Shown here: in pieces, positions 22,340-33,470 of the stretch
Position numbering within the stretch: position 1 is the first letter of the stretch
Layout: each line of letters opens with the position of its first letter
NCBI RefSeq assembly: GCF_000004195.4
Contig: NC_030680.2
Coordinates: 140,057,545 to 140,121,544, forward strand
DNA from: Xenopus tropicalis
Taxonomy: Eukaryota; Chordata; Amphibia; Anura; Pipidae
Reading direction: 5' to 3'
DNA length: 64,000 bases
Notes under the pieces: model-generated
What the model was told of the DNA's origin: nothing
Seen by the model: only the letters and a program-made list of their open reading frames with translations
The model's database searches: none
Program-made: the position numbers and the translations under genes

Positions 22340-24300
22340 TCACACCACTGCCTGGTTACTAGGCATTGCACCATAGCAGCCAGAGAGCTGCTGAAATTTT
22401 AAGCTGGAGAGCTGCTGAACAAAACACAAAGAAATTCGAAATCCATAAGGAATAAAAAAGAAAGACCAAATGCAGATTGTCTCATAATAGTGCTGCCCAC
22501 ATCATATACTACCTGTTTAATTTTTGAGTTACGAGACCAAAAGGTGGCATAGTTACATAAGGAACTGGGTTGTGATTTGAGTTTTAAACAGCCAATCATC
22601 TTGAGCCTGTTGGCAGGTCGGTAGTTATAGCCAACGACTCCTCCCAATAGGCGGCGGCCACTTATAACACCAAAAAGTGTAAATATTTGACATGAATTAA
22701 CGAGTGCCTGTAAAAACGTTTTACTCGGAGCCGAAGTCCTGATTTTCACAACACTGTGTTCCCTTATTTGTTGCCTAAACACTGCGCCACCAGGTCCACT
22801 CTGTGGTGTGAAACGTTCCGCAATAAATATTCCCCAATTGGGTCAAACTGGCCTATAAAATGGAAGGATATGGATCAGGAAGAGATAAAAGAACGAGAGG
22901 TTGTGGGTTCTAGAAATGATCCAGGCGACCCAAAGAACAATACGTGTGAATGGGCGACACACAGTAAGACGCGAGCTTAGGATTGTGGCAAGAAGCTGAG
23001 TGGGAAGGGATGTGGTTATCGGTGCAAGGGCTTATTCTCAGATATCAGCTAATATTTCCCACAAACCACATTAACCTCCCACCCCTGCCACAGCCAGTTT
23101 CTCTAACAACTTCAATGTCTCATTTCTGCCCACTCTATCATAGCCTAACCGTAGCCAAAGCAGAATGTGAGGCCTGTGGCTCTGTAGCTGTCATTAAACT
23201 ACAACTCTCACTGTGCATGGGGGGGAAGGGGTTGTTAGTGGTGAGGCACGTGTTTGTACAGAAGGGCCATCCTTCATGGTCATGGGACTGTAGAAAATTC
23301 AACCTGTGTGGGCCCCTATAATTCATATCAAGCAAAGCTGTTCTACCTGTACCCTGGAGGCAAATCCTCTCAACCCTCGGACTCCCCCTCTGTATATAGT
23401 GAATGTTCTGTGTAGCTCCACACACTAAAAAAATCCCTGCTCACATCCCTCTAAAGTTGTGTTTTTTTATATTCAGGTCCTACTTGGAGACCCAACCATT
23501 GGTCATTGTCTTCTTTAGCTCCTAACAAGGGTACAGATGTAGGAAAATGTTGGGTTTGCAGCCATTCAGCCACAGCTCCAAGAATATCTAGGGCATCGGA
23601 TACGTTTTTACCTGAAATCTCACCCTAACTGACCCAAGGCTGGGCTTTCAGATATATCTAGAAGAGATAGGTCAAAGGAGGGGAAAATGTCAATATCTTT
23701 TTCTTACCAACTGGCTTTCAGGCTGAGCCCCCACATGCCATGGCTCCATGTGGCCTGCTCTAAAGACTCCTCTGTTTGGGGGTACCAAATTAAATTGGAT
23801 GATTTTATTGATTCTAAGTGGCTGATATGCGGGGCTCCTTCTCCAAATAAAGCACCAGCTGGGGGCCAGTTTTAGTTGGACACATAGGCAATAGAGAAAT
23901 ATCAGCCTAGAGTGGAAGGTAAGTGTGTTTTACAACATGCCATAAAGCATTGTTGTTCCATGAACCTTGAAGCATTTTTGCCATAAACTGCCATCTCCAT
24001 CAGTACAGGGTTACACGATGTTCTCCCAGAATAGGCCTTGGCTTTATAATATTTTGCTCACTGAGCAACCTGTATTCTGCCATTATTCCTTATCATTATG
24101 TGTCGCCTCATTCCCCCCTGTTTGGTTATTTGGACAAATGTTGGACGTTGGCTCTGCGCTAAATGGTAGGAAGGGAGGAGAAGCTGAGGTGCTGACTCCA
24201 GAGTCCAAGATCTGAGACGTTAAACTATAAAGATTTCAGGCATCTCAGTGGCAACATTAGAGGGAACTTGCCAGATTCCTTCCCAAAGTCTCTTCAGGCT
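22340..24300. other. Unique stretch of about 2 kb with no gene seen
   Basis: Several open frames of 60-127 residues occur on both strands without domains, consistent splice signals or strand consistency. No repeat family is recognised. Confidence 0.45.
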
Positions 24301-24302
24301 GC

Positions 24303-25250
24303 TCCCCACCCGGTGTGCCTACTGCTTCCATTTTAAATCTGCCTTCTAGTGTTCTCCCCCATACCTCTCTTTTATTAACCCATCAGCCTTCCACTTCCCT
24401 CCTTAATATACTTAATTTTGTCTTTGTTCTGCTCCACCTTTCATGTCCCCATTCTTCTCTCTTTCCCTGTCTCCTTCTATCTACCCCACCCCATGACCTA
24501 ACTATCTTTACCCTTATCAGCCTACTGCTTCCTCTGGCTCCTTTACTTATTGTTCTGCTTAGCTTCCCTCTCACCTTCTACTTCTCCTCATTATCAGAGG
24601 TCACATACCTTCCCTGCAACCCTCCTGCTTTCCCTCATTGTGTCTCCCACCCCCAGTGCTACTTCAGCTCCATTCACTATGAATCTTCTGCATTATTATT
24701 CCTTCAGTCTCTTCCTTTTCTAATCTGTCGCATTTTGCTTTCTCACTAATGATGAGCGAATCTGTCCTGTTTTGTTTCGCAAAAGGTTAGTGAAACGGCG
24801 AAAATGTTGTGCACGTCAATAAACGTTTTTTTGTTGCGCATTGAAATTTCCCAGGCCAAATTTTGTCATCTGTTTCATGAAAAAATCCACCAATGGCGAA
24901 ACGTGCAAATTTGCCACGAATGCATGCTGGCCGAATTATTTCACCCCTTAACTATTTCTCACTTTCCCCATCCATATCTCTATCACAGTGCTGCTAACCC
25001 TCCTGAAATTCTTCTCTCCTGTTTACCTGTCTTCTACTTTCCCTTTCATATATTTGGGTCAGTTTCCATCACTCGCCCCTTTCTCTTTGTCGCCCCTTTT
25101 CTCTTTCTCATGACCCTTCAACTTCCTTCCTTTCCCTCCAGTTCCCACACCATCTCCCTCCCACAATGCCATGTTTATTGCCTCCCTTTCTTTCCCTTCT
25201 CCATCTCCATTTCCCATTACTTTTGCTGCTTTCTCCTTTGCCCATAGCCC
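24303..25250. repeat. Polypyrimidine-biased tract, interrupted by a MITE
   Basis: The + strand is strongly C/T-rich (for example CCACTTCCCTCCTTAATATA and TCTCTCTTTCCCTGTCTCC) over about 740 bp outside the inserted hAT MITE. The pyrimidine bias resumes immediately after it. It gives Leu/Ser/Pro-rich pseudo-ORFs. The tract is not a simple tandem repeat. Confidence 0.8.
24747..24954. mobile_element. hAT-like MITE (TAGTGATGRGCGAA family)
   Basis: Starts TAATGATGAGCGAATCTGTC and ends TTTCACCCCTTAACTA. A perfect 8-bp target duplication TTTCTCAC flanks it (24739-24746, 24955-24962). The 208-bp length, without the internal satellite, shows the unexpanded form of the family. Confidence 0.92.
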
Positions 25251-25525
25251 TAGCAGTGTTGGGCTGCCCTATCAGAGAACCTGACATCCAACGCCAGGGC
25301 CAGTACTCACAACAAATAGATGGAGACAGTGTCAGATGGTTTTTAAATTATATAGATTTATAGGAAGTTAGAAAGCACTAATGGGAATTCTCTCTGACTT
25401 GTTCTCTCAGCCCTAGGATAATGGTACATCTGGCATTTTATCCCTATAGCTTTTCTTTTAAACAGTAATAGCACCAAATGCTGGTAAGCTCTGTAGATTG
25501 CTTCCCATTATGTTTTCTATTTCAG

Positions 25526-25591
25526 TTAATAGCAAAAACCCATGGACAAACCTCTTTTCCACAATCATGTGCGCTTCATACATGCAGTGAG
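25526..25591 (+). other. Candidate 66-bp exon (low confidence)
   Basis: Preceded by a strong acceptor context (ATGTTTTCTATTTCAG, ending 25525) and followed by GTGAGA at 25592. The 66 bases are a multiple of three and open in one frame, reading LIAKTHGQTSFPQSCALHTC then SE. I recognise no protein family and no partner exon is proven; intronic pseudo-exons of this kind are common. Confidence 0.15.
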
Positions 25592-25835
25592 GTGAGAGAC
25601 ACCAGCGCCATCTTTTCTTGTTGGTGCTCGCGGGGAGAAGCCAAATCCCACTGTGTGAGACAGCTGAGGGCCCGTGTATGCTGAGACTGCTGAATTGCAA
25701 ACAATAAACCACTGTTGTGCCTTGTAGGCCCATAAATGGCAATACAAATAGTGTTAACTTAAATACATATTTCTGAATGTAGCGAGCTCCTGAAGCTCCA
25801 AACATTTGGCAGTTCCCCTATGGCTGCAGCCAAGT

Positions 25836-25989
25836 CAGGCCCGGACTGGGATTCAAAATAGTCCCTGGCATTTCAAGCAGACAGAGGCCCAAACAGCCCC
25901 CCCAGCCCAATAAATAGTGAGTGTCTATGGCACCTTACAGCAGCCCCTCTGGCATTTGCCTGAACCCACAGATTGCCAGTCTGGGCCTG
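25836..25989. mobile_element. hAT MITE (CAGGCCCGGACTGG family), complete copy
   Basis: Ends CAGGCCCGGACTGG and CCAGTCTGGGCCTG are inverted repeats. Flanks AGCCAAGT (25828-25835) and AGCCAAGC (25990-25997) are an 8-bp target duplication with one mismatch. This 154-bp copy supplies the empty site used to date the nested insertion at 16868. Confidence 0.93.
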
Positions 25990-25999
25990 AGCCAAGCTC

Positions 26000-27020
26000 C
26001 AGCCACACATGTCGCAGCTTACATCAGTTTAAACCATTAAAAGCACCTTAGCCACCTGAGTGCCACCTACATCTGCCACATTGCACTTGTTTATTTTCTG
26101 ATATTTAATTAAATTGCAGACTTTAAGACAAAGCAATGAGGATAGGAATGATGGCTGCACCGTTGCCTATTCATTCATATTTATATTGCGAGTTTTATGT
26201 TGCCTGTGCTGTGCACCGTCTCTCTGAAATGCTCTTTTGGGGCTCGGCGTCACCGGTGAAATCTCAGGTGTGTTGCTGACTGTGATAGCTTGTGATATTT
26301 TAAACTGGGCTGTCGTTGTAAGTTGTCACTTCAGATAACGTATGGTGTATTTTTGGCAGGCAGCAGAATGAATGAGAAAGATACTGAGGCTGCCAGGAGA
26401 GGTTCTGACCACAACATCTGCCTCCAAATCCTCTATAGACTCAGGAATAATGAATCATAACAATGAATCAAGCGAGCTACTTGTTCTGCTGTTTCTTATC
26501 TCCGCAGCGGAACCTTTCCTGCAGGCTGGGCCTGGAGCCGAAGCACCGGCGGTTTCACACAGCTTTGCCGCGCTGCCTTTTCTACGATGATTTAGAAGAG
26601 AGCATAGAAACAATTGTTTATCTGTAGAATATATTGTATTTCTATTAAAGTGTGGGCCTGCTGGGGATTCACTTTTACCTGTTGGCCTCTGGGCTTAACC
26701 TTCTAACTCACTAAACTTGGTACATTAGGCCTCATTTATTAACTCAGGGGCAAGGAGCAAAAATTGGCACAAACTATTGCAACAGGAGCAATTAGTATGG
26801 GCTCTAAGGGCAGCAATAAACTGGTAAATAAACCCTAGAAGGGAATCCAACCAAGGCTGGCCTAAGGCCTACTGAACCCCTTAGGCCCAACTGGGCCCGA
26901 TGACCAGGAGATGAGACTATGATGTAAGTTGCACCCACAGAAGCCTGAAGACAAGAGGCCTGGGGATCACTGATGTTAAAGTCTGGGCAGAGTTGGGGGC
27001 AGTGTGCTGTTACTGTGCCT
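26000..27020. other. Unique stretch, possible conserved noncoding sequence
   Basis: 26085-26350 is AT-rich with ATTTAATTAAATTGC and ATTCATTCATATTTATAT words and looks like conserved noncoding DNA, without proof. A candidate terminal exon lies at 26508-26627. No repeat family is recognised. Confidence 0.3.
26508..26627 (+). other. Candidate terminal exon (low confidence)
   Basis: A good acceptor (CTGTTTCTTATCTCCGCAG ends at 26507) precedes 39 open codons ending in TAG at 26625-26627. The translation begins RNLSCRLGLEPKHRRF and ends YDDLEESIETIVYL. ATTAAA follows at about 26643. Codon content looks protein-like but no family is recognised. It could pair in phase with 25526-25591, which is inference. 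Confidence 0.15.
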
Positions 27021-27023
27021 GCC

Positions 27024-27330
27024 ATGAAATGCTTGGGGGCCACAGAGTGTCATGAAATGCTTGGGGGCCACAGTGTGTCATGAAATGCTTGGGGGCCACA
27101 GTGTGTCATTACATGCTTGGGGGCCACAGTGTGTCATTACATGCTTGGGGGCCACAGTGTGTCATGAAATGCTTGGGGGCCACAGTGTGCCATTACATGC
27201 TTGGGGGCCACAGTGTGCCATTACATGCTTGGGGGCCACAGTGTGCCATTACATGCTTGGGGGCCACAGTGTGTCATGAAATGCTTAGAGGCTATGGTGT
27301 GTCATTACATGCTTGGGGGCCACAGTGGGT
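27024..27330 (+). repeat. 28-bp minisatellite, about 11 copies
   Basis: The unit is ATGCTTGGGGGCCACAGTGT plus GTCATTAC, with interchangeable GTCATGAA and GCCATTAC endings. One unit (about 27283-27300) is diverged to GCTTAGAGGCTATGG. Confidence 0.95.
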
Positions 27331-27435
27331 TATAGCAGTTCAGCAGGAGACAGGGAGAGTCAGGCACTGTTTGCTGCCCAACCCCAGACCCCCCCATGGC
27401 TTAAAAGCCAGCAAGACCCAATCTAGGGGCCCCAC

Positions 27436-27621
27436 CAGGGGTGTAAATACAGGGGAAGCAGACCAGTTGCAGGGGGGCCCAGGAGAGTGGGGTAGGGGCA
27501 GCAGGACCCTAATAAATGAGCAATTTCAATATATCTTGGTATATTAGGTCAATTTTACAAATGTTTTGGGGGACTAAACTGAATTTGCTGTGGGGCCCAG
27601 GAACATCTAGTTATGCCACTG
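27436..27621. mobile_element. hAT MITE (CAGNGGYGTAACTA family)
   Basis: Begins CAGGGGTGTAAATACAGGGG and ends ATCTAGTTATGCCACTG. A perfect 8-bp target duplication GGCCCCAC flanks it (27428-27435, 27622-27629). A relative lies at 50426-50601. Confidence 0.9.
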
Positions 27622-27639
27622 GGCCCCACCAAAGTTGTG

Positions 27640-28075
27640 TTTTGGACTAATTTATTGAGAAATTCCATCAAAATCCCACTAGCCCCGCCCATCCGTTCCA
27701 CTTCCTGCTGGCTGAATTCTCTGGATGTGCAGGGGAGCCAGCGGCCCTCAGTACCCTGCACTGTAGGATAGGAACCAATCAGCAGCTAGGCTGACCTGAT
27801 AGGGAACTGAAGCCTGTCTTTGCTTGTGTGAGTGCTGGGCTGTGATTGGCTCTCCCCCTCCTACTGTGCTTCTGGCAGGGACCGTTAGGACACGCCCTGC
27901 CCTCATTTGAAACGCATAGAGAAGTGATAGGATCTATAGGGAGCTCCAATAAAGGGGCCATTTTTACAGAGGATTTATGTTTAGCCCAAAGGGAAAGCAG
28001 CACCGTATATTATTCATAACTGCCTACAATATTAGGGTTTTTCCCATTTATCCAATATGTCTCCTTTAAAGTAGG
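27640..28075. mobile_element. T2/Kolobok-type MITE, right end intact
   Basis: The right end CCAATATGTCTCCTTTAA is the usual TTAAAGGAGA terminus in complement. The interior includes CGTATATTATTCATAACTGC and repeated CCAATCAGC/GTGATTGGCT words. I could not place the left end precisely. Confidence 0.6.
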
Positions 28076-28704
28076 GGGTACATCAGTGGTCCATATTTTG
28101 CTTTTCAAAAACCCTAATAGTAAATGAGACCTACTGTTGTGTGACATTAGTACCCCCTGTTAGAAAAATAAGGATTATAGAAGTCACCAAGTAGGTCTGC
28201 GACAGAATGAGCTATTTGACAGGTTTTTCACGGCTCCTGTGTATTATAACCATATTATTGCGCAGCAGAACTGATGGAAAGAATATGAACTCATGTATCA
28301 CACAGAATAACTCCCTTCCACCCAGTGCAGCGGAATAACAAACAGTAATAACTTATATAAGAAATTGCAGCCATAAAATAACTCACAGGGTGACAGCAGC
28401 TTCAATAAACTGTATTCTTCCCAATCCCCAGGCGCTGGCAGCATTTCATACTATTACCCCCGGCTACATGGGGGGGGGGGGCACGGGGCCTCAGGCTGGG
28501 GCTGTAGGAAAACCCCCTAGTGCAGAGAGGTTAAATGCATTGGTGGCATTTTCAGCATTATCAACGCTCTTTTAATAGCACTGGAAATGCTTATAGAATG
28601 TGCTGAATCCACGTAGTGCGAGGCCAGAGTTGCAGAGATGTAGTTTGGATTGTTAATACTGAGGCCCCACACAGGGTATTCTGCCCCGAAGGCCATAACC
28701 ACCA
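28076..28704. other. Unique stretch with no gene seen
   Basis: Contains a G10 tract near 28471. No coding or repeat feature can be supported. Confidence 0.4.
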
Positions 28705-28815
28705 AGCAAATTAAAATAGGTCCTCCCATTTCAAGTATTCAGAGGCCCAGACAGCCCACTTAATAGTGACTCTCCATGGTATCGTACAGCAGCCAGAATC
28801 GACTGGTTGCCAGTT
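28705..28815. mobile_element. Degenerate hAT MITE fragment (CAGGCCCGGACTGG family)
   Basis: TTTCAAGTATTCAGAGGCCC and AATAGTGACTCTCCATGGTA parallel the interior of 25836-25989 with many substitutions; the termini are not intact. Confidence 0.65.
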
Positions 28816-28879
28816 GCCTAAACACCTCCAGCAATAGCCCTGGGTATTAGCAACATGATTTGTGTGCATATTCCTGGGG

Positions 28880-29056
28880 CCAGCAACTAGGAGGGGATTC
28901 ATTTTTCATTAAGCCTAGTCCCAACCAATCCTGGTCCTGCTTTACCATCAATCTGTCAACTCCCAGATCCACCCACATCCCACCCCCATCTGATGATACT
29001 GGGCCCCCTGGTGATTTTGAGCCTGGGCAGCCCAAAAATACCTTATTGGGATCCAC
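28880..29056. mobile_element. hAT-like MITE sharing a family with 49132-49289
   Basis: ATCCCACCCCCATCTGATGA and the following ACTGGGCCCCC are shared with CACCCCCATTTGATGACACT at 49216. The ends GGGGATTCAT and GGGATCCACCAATG are consistent with a short terminal inverted repeat; no clear target duplication. Confidence 0.55.
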
Positions 29057-29099
29057 CAATGCCACCAACTATATAAGAATTTAAATTAATTGAGAAAGG

Positions 29100-30150
29100 A
29101 TTGAATTGCAGGGAAGTCAGAAGTGGTTGAAAGAAAAAGAAATGAGGACGGGTGGGATTCAAGAAAAGTGAGTGGAGGGACTGGAGTGAAGGGAGGTCAG
29201 GTTACATATAATGAGAAATGGATGATAAAGATAAACATGAAGGGGCTGGACTGACAACAAGGAGAACAATGTTTGAATCATCGCCTGTGAGACCAACCCA
29301 AAGGCATGGGCTCCGATGCTCATGTGTCCAAGGCTTTCGCCAATGAACAGCATGTGCGGGCAGATCCACCTTCGCCGAAGCTAGAGTGAGACCCACCAAG
29401 TCTTGGGCTAGGGTCGAGCCCAGCGGACTATGACACCTATCCAGGGTGCACAAATCAAACACAAAAAGGGTGCTGAAGTGTGTGTGTGCAATGCCATTAT
29501 TTGCCTTGGTAAGGCTCCAGCTGGCAGCTGGAAAGTATAAAAGAAAAATACCTTCCTCCTAATGGCTGGGGCAAAGGAAGTGAAGCATGATTAGGCAGAA
29601 GGAGCATGTGCGAAGCCCCCGACAAAACATAAACCAGCAGCTCTTCCCTAATGGGAACACAGCTCCTCCACTTTCATCAAGCTTCAGCTTGAGCAATTAG
29701 CAATAATCATGCCTCGGTTGGACCTCATTGGCTATTATACTGCCACTGAACAAGGAGAACAAGGAGAAGTTCCACCAAAGTGAGGAGGGTCTGAGAAGGG
29801 GTTGGATTTACAAACAGTAAGTTGGAGAGTGAGAGAGAATGTAGGACATGATTGGAGGACAAGCTGGAATGAAGAGAATCATGAAGGGGTTGGACTGAGA
29901 GTGAGAAATTCCACCAAATTAAGGAGGATTCTGTTAAAGAGAAGTAAGGAGGGGTGAATTGAAAGGAAGTATGGATTGTGGGGCAAATGGAAGTGAGGGG
30001 AGGTAGTAGAGATAAGAAGTGGCCACACCAAAAGGTAACGAGGAGTAGTTGAGTTGTAGGGGAATGTGGAGCATTTGGACAAAAGAATAATGAGAAGGAA
30101 GGGGTTGGATTAAGTGAGGAGTAGAGGGACCAAAGGGAAGTGATGGTTTG
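29100..30150. repeat. Purine-biased tract of about 1 kb
   Basis: The + strand is strongly A/G-rich from 29085 to 29270 and 29745 to 30150 (for example GGAGAGTGAGAGAGAATGTA and GAAGTGAGGGGAGG), with a mixed segment between. It is the complementary counterpart of the pyrimidine tracts at 24303 and 47270. The 155-residue minus-strand frame here is a product of this bias. Confidence 0.75.
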
Positions 30151-30900
30151 GGTTTTAGGTGAAATGATTATATTATTATTGGAACTAAGCAAAGAATGAT
30201 GGGAGTTGGAAGGGGAGGAGTAGCCTGAAGCTCAGCTTGTAAAGCAAAATCTTTTTTTAACTTTGATTTCCCTACAACTACAGCAAGGTCACTCATACTG
30301 CAATGTTTCAGCACTTTATACACAAGGGAGTCCGACCAAATGTTGGGCCACAAAGGGGGTCATGAACCCAACTGAAAACTGAAAAGCAGTGACCGAAGGG
30401 ACGAGGGGAAGAGTTGCATCTACGGGAAGGGAGGGATCCATTGGAAGGAAATAGGATCTGGATCAAAGCGAATGCAGATGGGGAGCGGCTCAGATGGAAT
30501 CAAGGTCCCGAACGCCAGACCCCCAGACAAGTTGCTCCGAGATGAAAGGCTAACTAACCCCACCTGCTGCATTAGCCAATTAACAGCCTCGTTTCCTTGT
30601 TTTGTTTCCTTTGCCTGAATATTTATCTTATCTGACCTCTATTCTAGGTGGGGGGTGTAGTACATGTTCACTGGGGCTGCTCTCTCTATGCCTTTAATGC
30701 CTTAATTAGGGCTCAAAATAAAGGAAAGTTGACCTTTAAATTAACTTTAAATACATCCTACAAGGAAGTATTTTGCAATAACCCTTTATTGGAATTTTTT
30801 GCAGTTTTTTGGGCCAAGTGTAAGGTGCAGATCTCAGCAACACAAAGTATGAGCCGGGGTGCAAGGGGTAAGTGTACGGACTCTAATAAGCTACACGGTG
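30151..30900. other. Unique stretch with no gene seen
   Basis: No gene or defined repeat is supported. Confidence 0.4.
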
Positions 30901-30902
30901 GG

Positions 30903-31415
30903 GGGGACATTCAATACACGGGCGGATAAAAACTGCCATCTCAGCCCTTGGTAACCCCAAGTTGGCAATTGTTTAACCGACAGATATCTGGGTAAAAATT
31001 AACCAGATATCAATTGGGCAGGTTTAAAAACCAAGTCTGGCAAGGCCTGCACCCAGGGCCACCATCACAAATCACGGGGCCCCTCACAACAACATTTTCA
31101 TGGGCCCCCCATCTCCCACACCCTGCCCCTCAATGCTCCCTCCCATCAGTACAATGGACACACAGACATTGGTAGTCTGGGCCCCCTAAAACATTGGTAG
31201 TCAGGGCCCCCCTAAAACATTGGTAGCCAGGGCCCCCCAGCATCCTCCAGCTCCCCCCCAGATTCCTTCCCAGCATCCTCCAGCTCCCCCCCAGATTCCT
31301 TTCCAGCATCCTCCAACTCCCCACCCCCAAGCATCCTCCGGCTCCCCCCAGAATCCTCGAGTTCCCCCCTGATGGTGGCCCAGCCTGCACCTGAGCATTG
31401 ATGTGGCCCTCGCCT
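30903..31415. mobile_element. Degenerate Harbinger-type MITE split by a hAT MITE
   Basis: TTCAATACACGGGCGGATAA through ATTGGGCAGGTTTAAAAACC follows the order of the complete Harbinger-type copies. After the inserted element (31054-31383) the host resumes with GAGCATTGATGTGGCCCTCG, corresponding to GGCTCGTTGATGCGGTCCCC of the family. Divergence is high, so this copy is old. Confidence 0.7.
31054..31383. mobile_element. hAT MITE with internal short tandem repeats
   Basis: Ends CAGGGCCACCATCA and TGATGGTGGCCCAG match at 13 of 14 bases. A perfect 8-bp target duplication CCTGCACC flanks it (31046-31053, 31384-31391). The interior has three copies of an ACATTGGTAGTCNGGGCCCC unit (about 26 bp) and three to four of a CAGCATCCTCCAGCTCCCC unit (about 32 bp). 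Confidence 0.9.
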
Positions 31416-31416
31416 A

Positions 31417-31716
31417 GGGTTGCCACCTTTTCCATGCCCCCCTACCAGTCGATGACGTGGAGGCAGGAGCGAGAATGGGTGTGGCTATGATGCTGAGGGG
31501 GCAGGGCTATGACGCAGGGGGGGCAGAGCTGCTAAATTGTTGGAAAATGGGAGCAAGATAATGGGCAGGATGGAGGTGGAGTGGGGGGCGGGATGAAGAA
31601 GGAGGGGTGGGATGGAGGCGGACCAGACTTAGAACATTGATGGTAAATTTGTAATAATGGTCTTGGCTGGTATTTTACTGGCTAGGCTTGTGATACACTG
31701 GCCAACTGGCCACCCT
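31417..31716. mobile_element. Probable hAT-like MITE (AGGGTTGCCACC ends)
   Basis: CTAGGGTTGCCACCTTTTCC at the left and ACTGGCCAACTGGCCACCCT at the right are imperfect inverted repeats of a known vertebrate hAT-type end. The right interior GGTATTTTACTGGCTAGGC fits. No target duplication was found. Confidence 0.5.
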
Positions 31717-31719
31717 TCT

Positions 31720-32814
31720 CTCCAGCCCAGTCGTTATATACCCACTGCCATATGATACACACTGTAGCAGCGCAGCACTCGCCCCCTTGTTCATTGTTAA
31801 TGAGCCCCGTAATTAGCGCAGACCTTCTCCTGACGTTCCAATCACTGCTAGCCACTGAAAAAAAAGGGTTACATTAAAAATCAAAAAATTAAAAACATTA
31901 TTTAAAACCCACACTTCCCCTTTAAGATTAGAACATCACCCCCCCCACCCCCACAGTAATTAACAGGTCACATGATGATTATTTCTATTATTTGTATTCA
32001 TCACTCTCCCCCCCCCCCCCATGAATTCTCTCTGCATCTCACAGTGACTGTAGAACCCGGTGCTGTGCAAATCTCCCCCCCCCCCAGTGATGGGCAGCTG
32101 GGCTAAATAATCCAACCGAGGGCCCCACGGAGTGACCCCCCACAGGGGCCCTTGCTAGAGGTGCCCGACCTGCACTGTTTACCCTACTTTTATGTTGTCA
32201 GAACCCACTCCGGCTTCATTGCAAAGGGATTTGGCCCCCGGAACTCCTGGGGAATTTGTATTTTGAGTGGGAAAGGCAAGAAGCTCCATTAATCCCTTTA
32301 GTGCTGGAGGGCCCCGGACACACAGGATATGTCATGTGGCAGATGATAAATACCGCTGTGAGTTGTGCAGGTACTCGCACGCAGCCAGGCCCCAAACAAT
32401 TCCCCTTTATTATTCGGCAGTTCATTCCAGGACAGGCCGCCACACAGCGCACTTTTCCATTAATACCCCCCCTTTCTATTTCATATGTGCCTAAATACAT
32501 ACATGTGTGCTATTATCATGGGAAACAGCTAAATACCAGATCTGACTCTAACGGCTCCGGGTAGATGAATGGGTCGGTTTAACCATATGTTAGAATTTAT
32601 GCACAAAGAACATTCTGTTATCAGTGATGCCCATCGGTCTGCCCTTTGGTGCCCAGCTGTGGCCCCCGAGCTTGTTGCCCCAAAGAAAATGAGGTTCCTG
32701 CCACTAAGAACCTTAGTCGCCTTTTTTGAGGCCCTGAAATCTTGGATGTTGTTATTGTTCCCTGTACTTCATAAATAGGAATAAAATAAACCCTATCTGT
32801 TCCTATATAGACTT
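31720..32814. other. Unique stretch with three poly-C tracts
   Basis: Runs of 8-13 C occur near 31938, 32008 and 32074. Otherwise no gene is supported; overlapping 94-102 residue frames on both strands (32216-32564) have no domain. Confidence 0.45.
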
Positions 32815-32817
32815 TTA

Positions 32818-33280
32818 GGGGCTGATTTACTTACCCACGAACGGGTCGAATGGAGTCCGATTGCGTTTTTTTCGTAATGATCGGTACTTTGCGATTTTTT
32901 CGTATGTTTTGCGATTTTTTCGGATTCTTTACGAATTTTTCGGATCCAATACGATTTTTGCGTAAAAACGCGAGTTTTCCTATCCTTTACGAAAGTTGCG
33001 TAAAAAGTTGCGCATTTTGCGTAGCGTTAAAACTTACGCGAAAAGTTGCGCATTTTTCGTAGCGTTAAGTTTTAACGCTACGAAAAATGCGCAACTTTTT
33101 ACGCAACTTTCGTAATGGATACGAAAAACTCGCGTTTTTACGCAAAAATCGTATTGGTAACGAAAAATTCGTACAGAATCCGAAAAAATCGCAAAACATA
33201 CGAAAAAGTCGCAAAATGTTCGTTTTCAAGTCGGAACTTTTCCAATTCGGGTCGGATTCGTGGGTTAGTAAATCAGCCCC
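32818..33280. mobile_element. Palindromic Harbinger-like MITE
   Basis: Ends GGGGCTGATTTACTTACCCA and TGGGTTAGTAAATCAGCCCC, flanked by TTA on both sides (32815-32817, 33281-33283). Nearly the whole element is self-complementary. At the centre, GCGCATTTTTCGTAGCGTTAA (ending 33068) faces its complement across a 3-base spacer. It is rich in TTTTTCG/CGAAAAA words. A shorter relative is at 35761-36049. Confidence 0.92.
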
Positions 33281-33291
33281 TTAGTATAGGT

Positions 33292-33462
33292 CAGGGGTGG
33301 GCAGACTTTTTCCATCAGAGAATGACCGATGACTCCTCCCCAATGACACAGCGTATGTACGCATTCACGCCACACTTCCGCATCCCCCAGCTTCTTCGCG
33401 ATCCACCACAAATCCACGGGGGATCGACTGGTGGACCGCGATCAACGTCTTGGCCACCCCTG
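33292..33462. mobile_element. hAT MITE (CAGGGGTGG family)
   Basis: Ends CAGGGGTGGGCAGACTTTTT and CGTCTTGGCCACCCCTG. Flanks GTATAGGT (33284-33291) and GTGTAGGT (33463-33470) form an 8-bp target duplication with one mismatch. It inserted one base-pair step away from the TTA duplication of the preceding palindromic element. Confidence 0.9.
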
Positions 33463-33470
33463 GTGTAGGT

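Noticed and set aside
24315..24749. Leu/Ser/Pro-rich 144-codon frame that looks like membrane segments
   Set aside because: Consequence of the polypyrimidine composition; the same effect appears on the minus strand of the purine-rich tract at 29725-30192.
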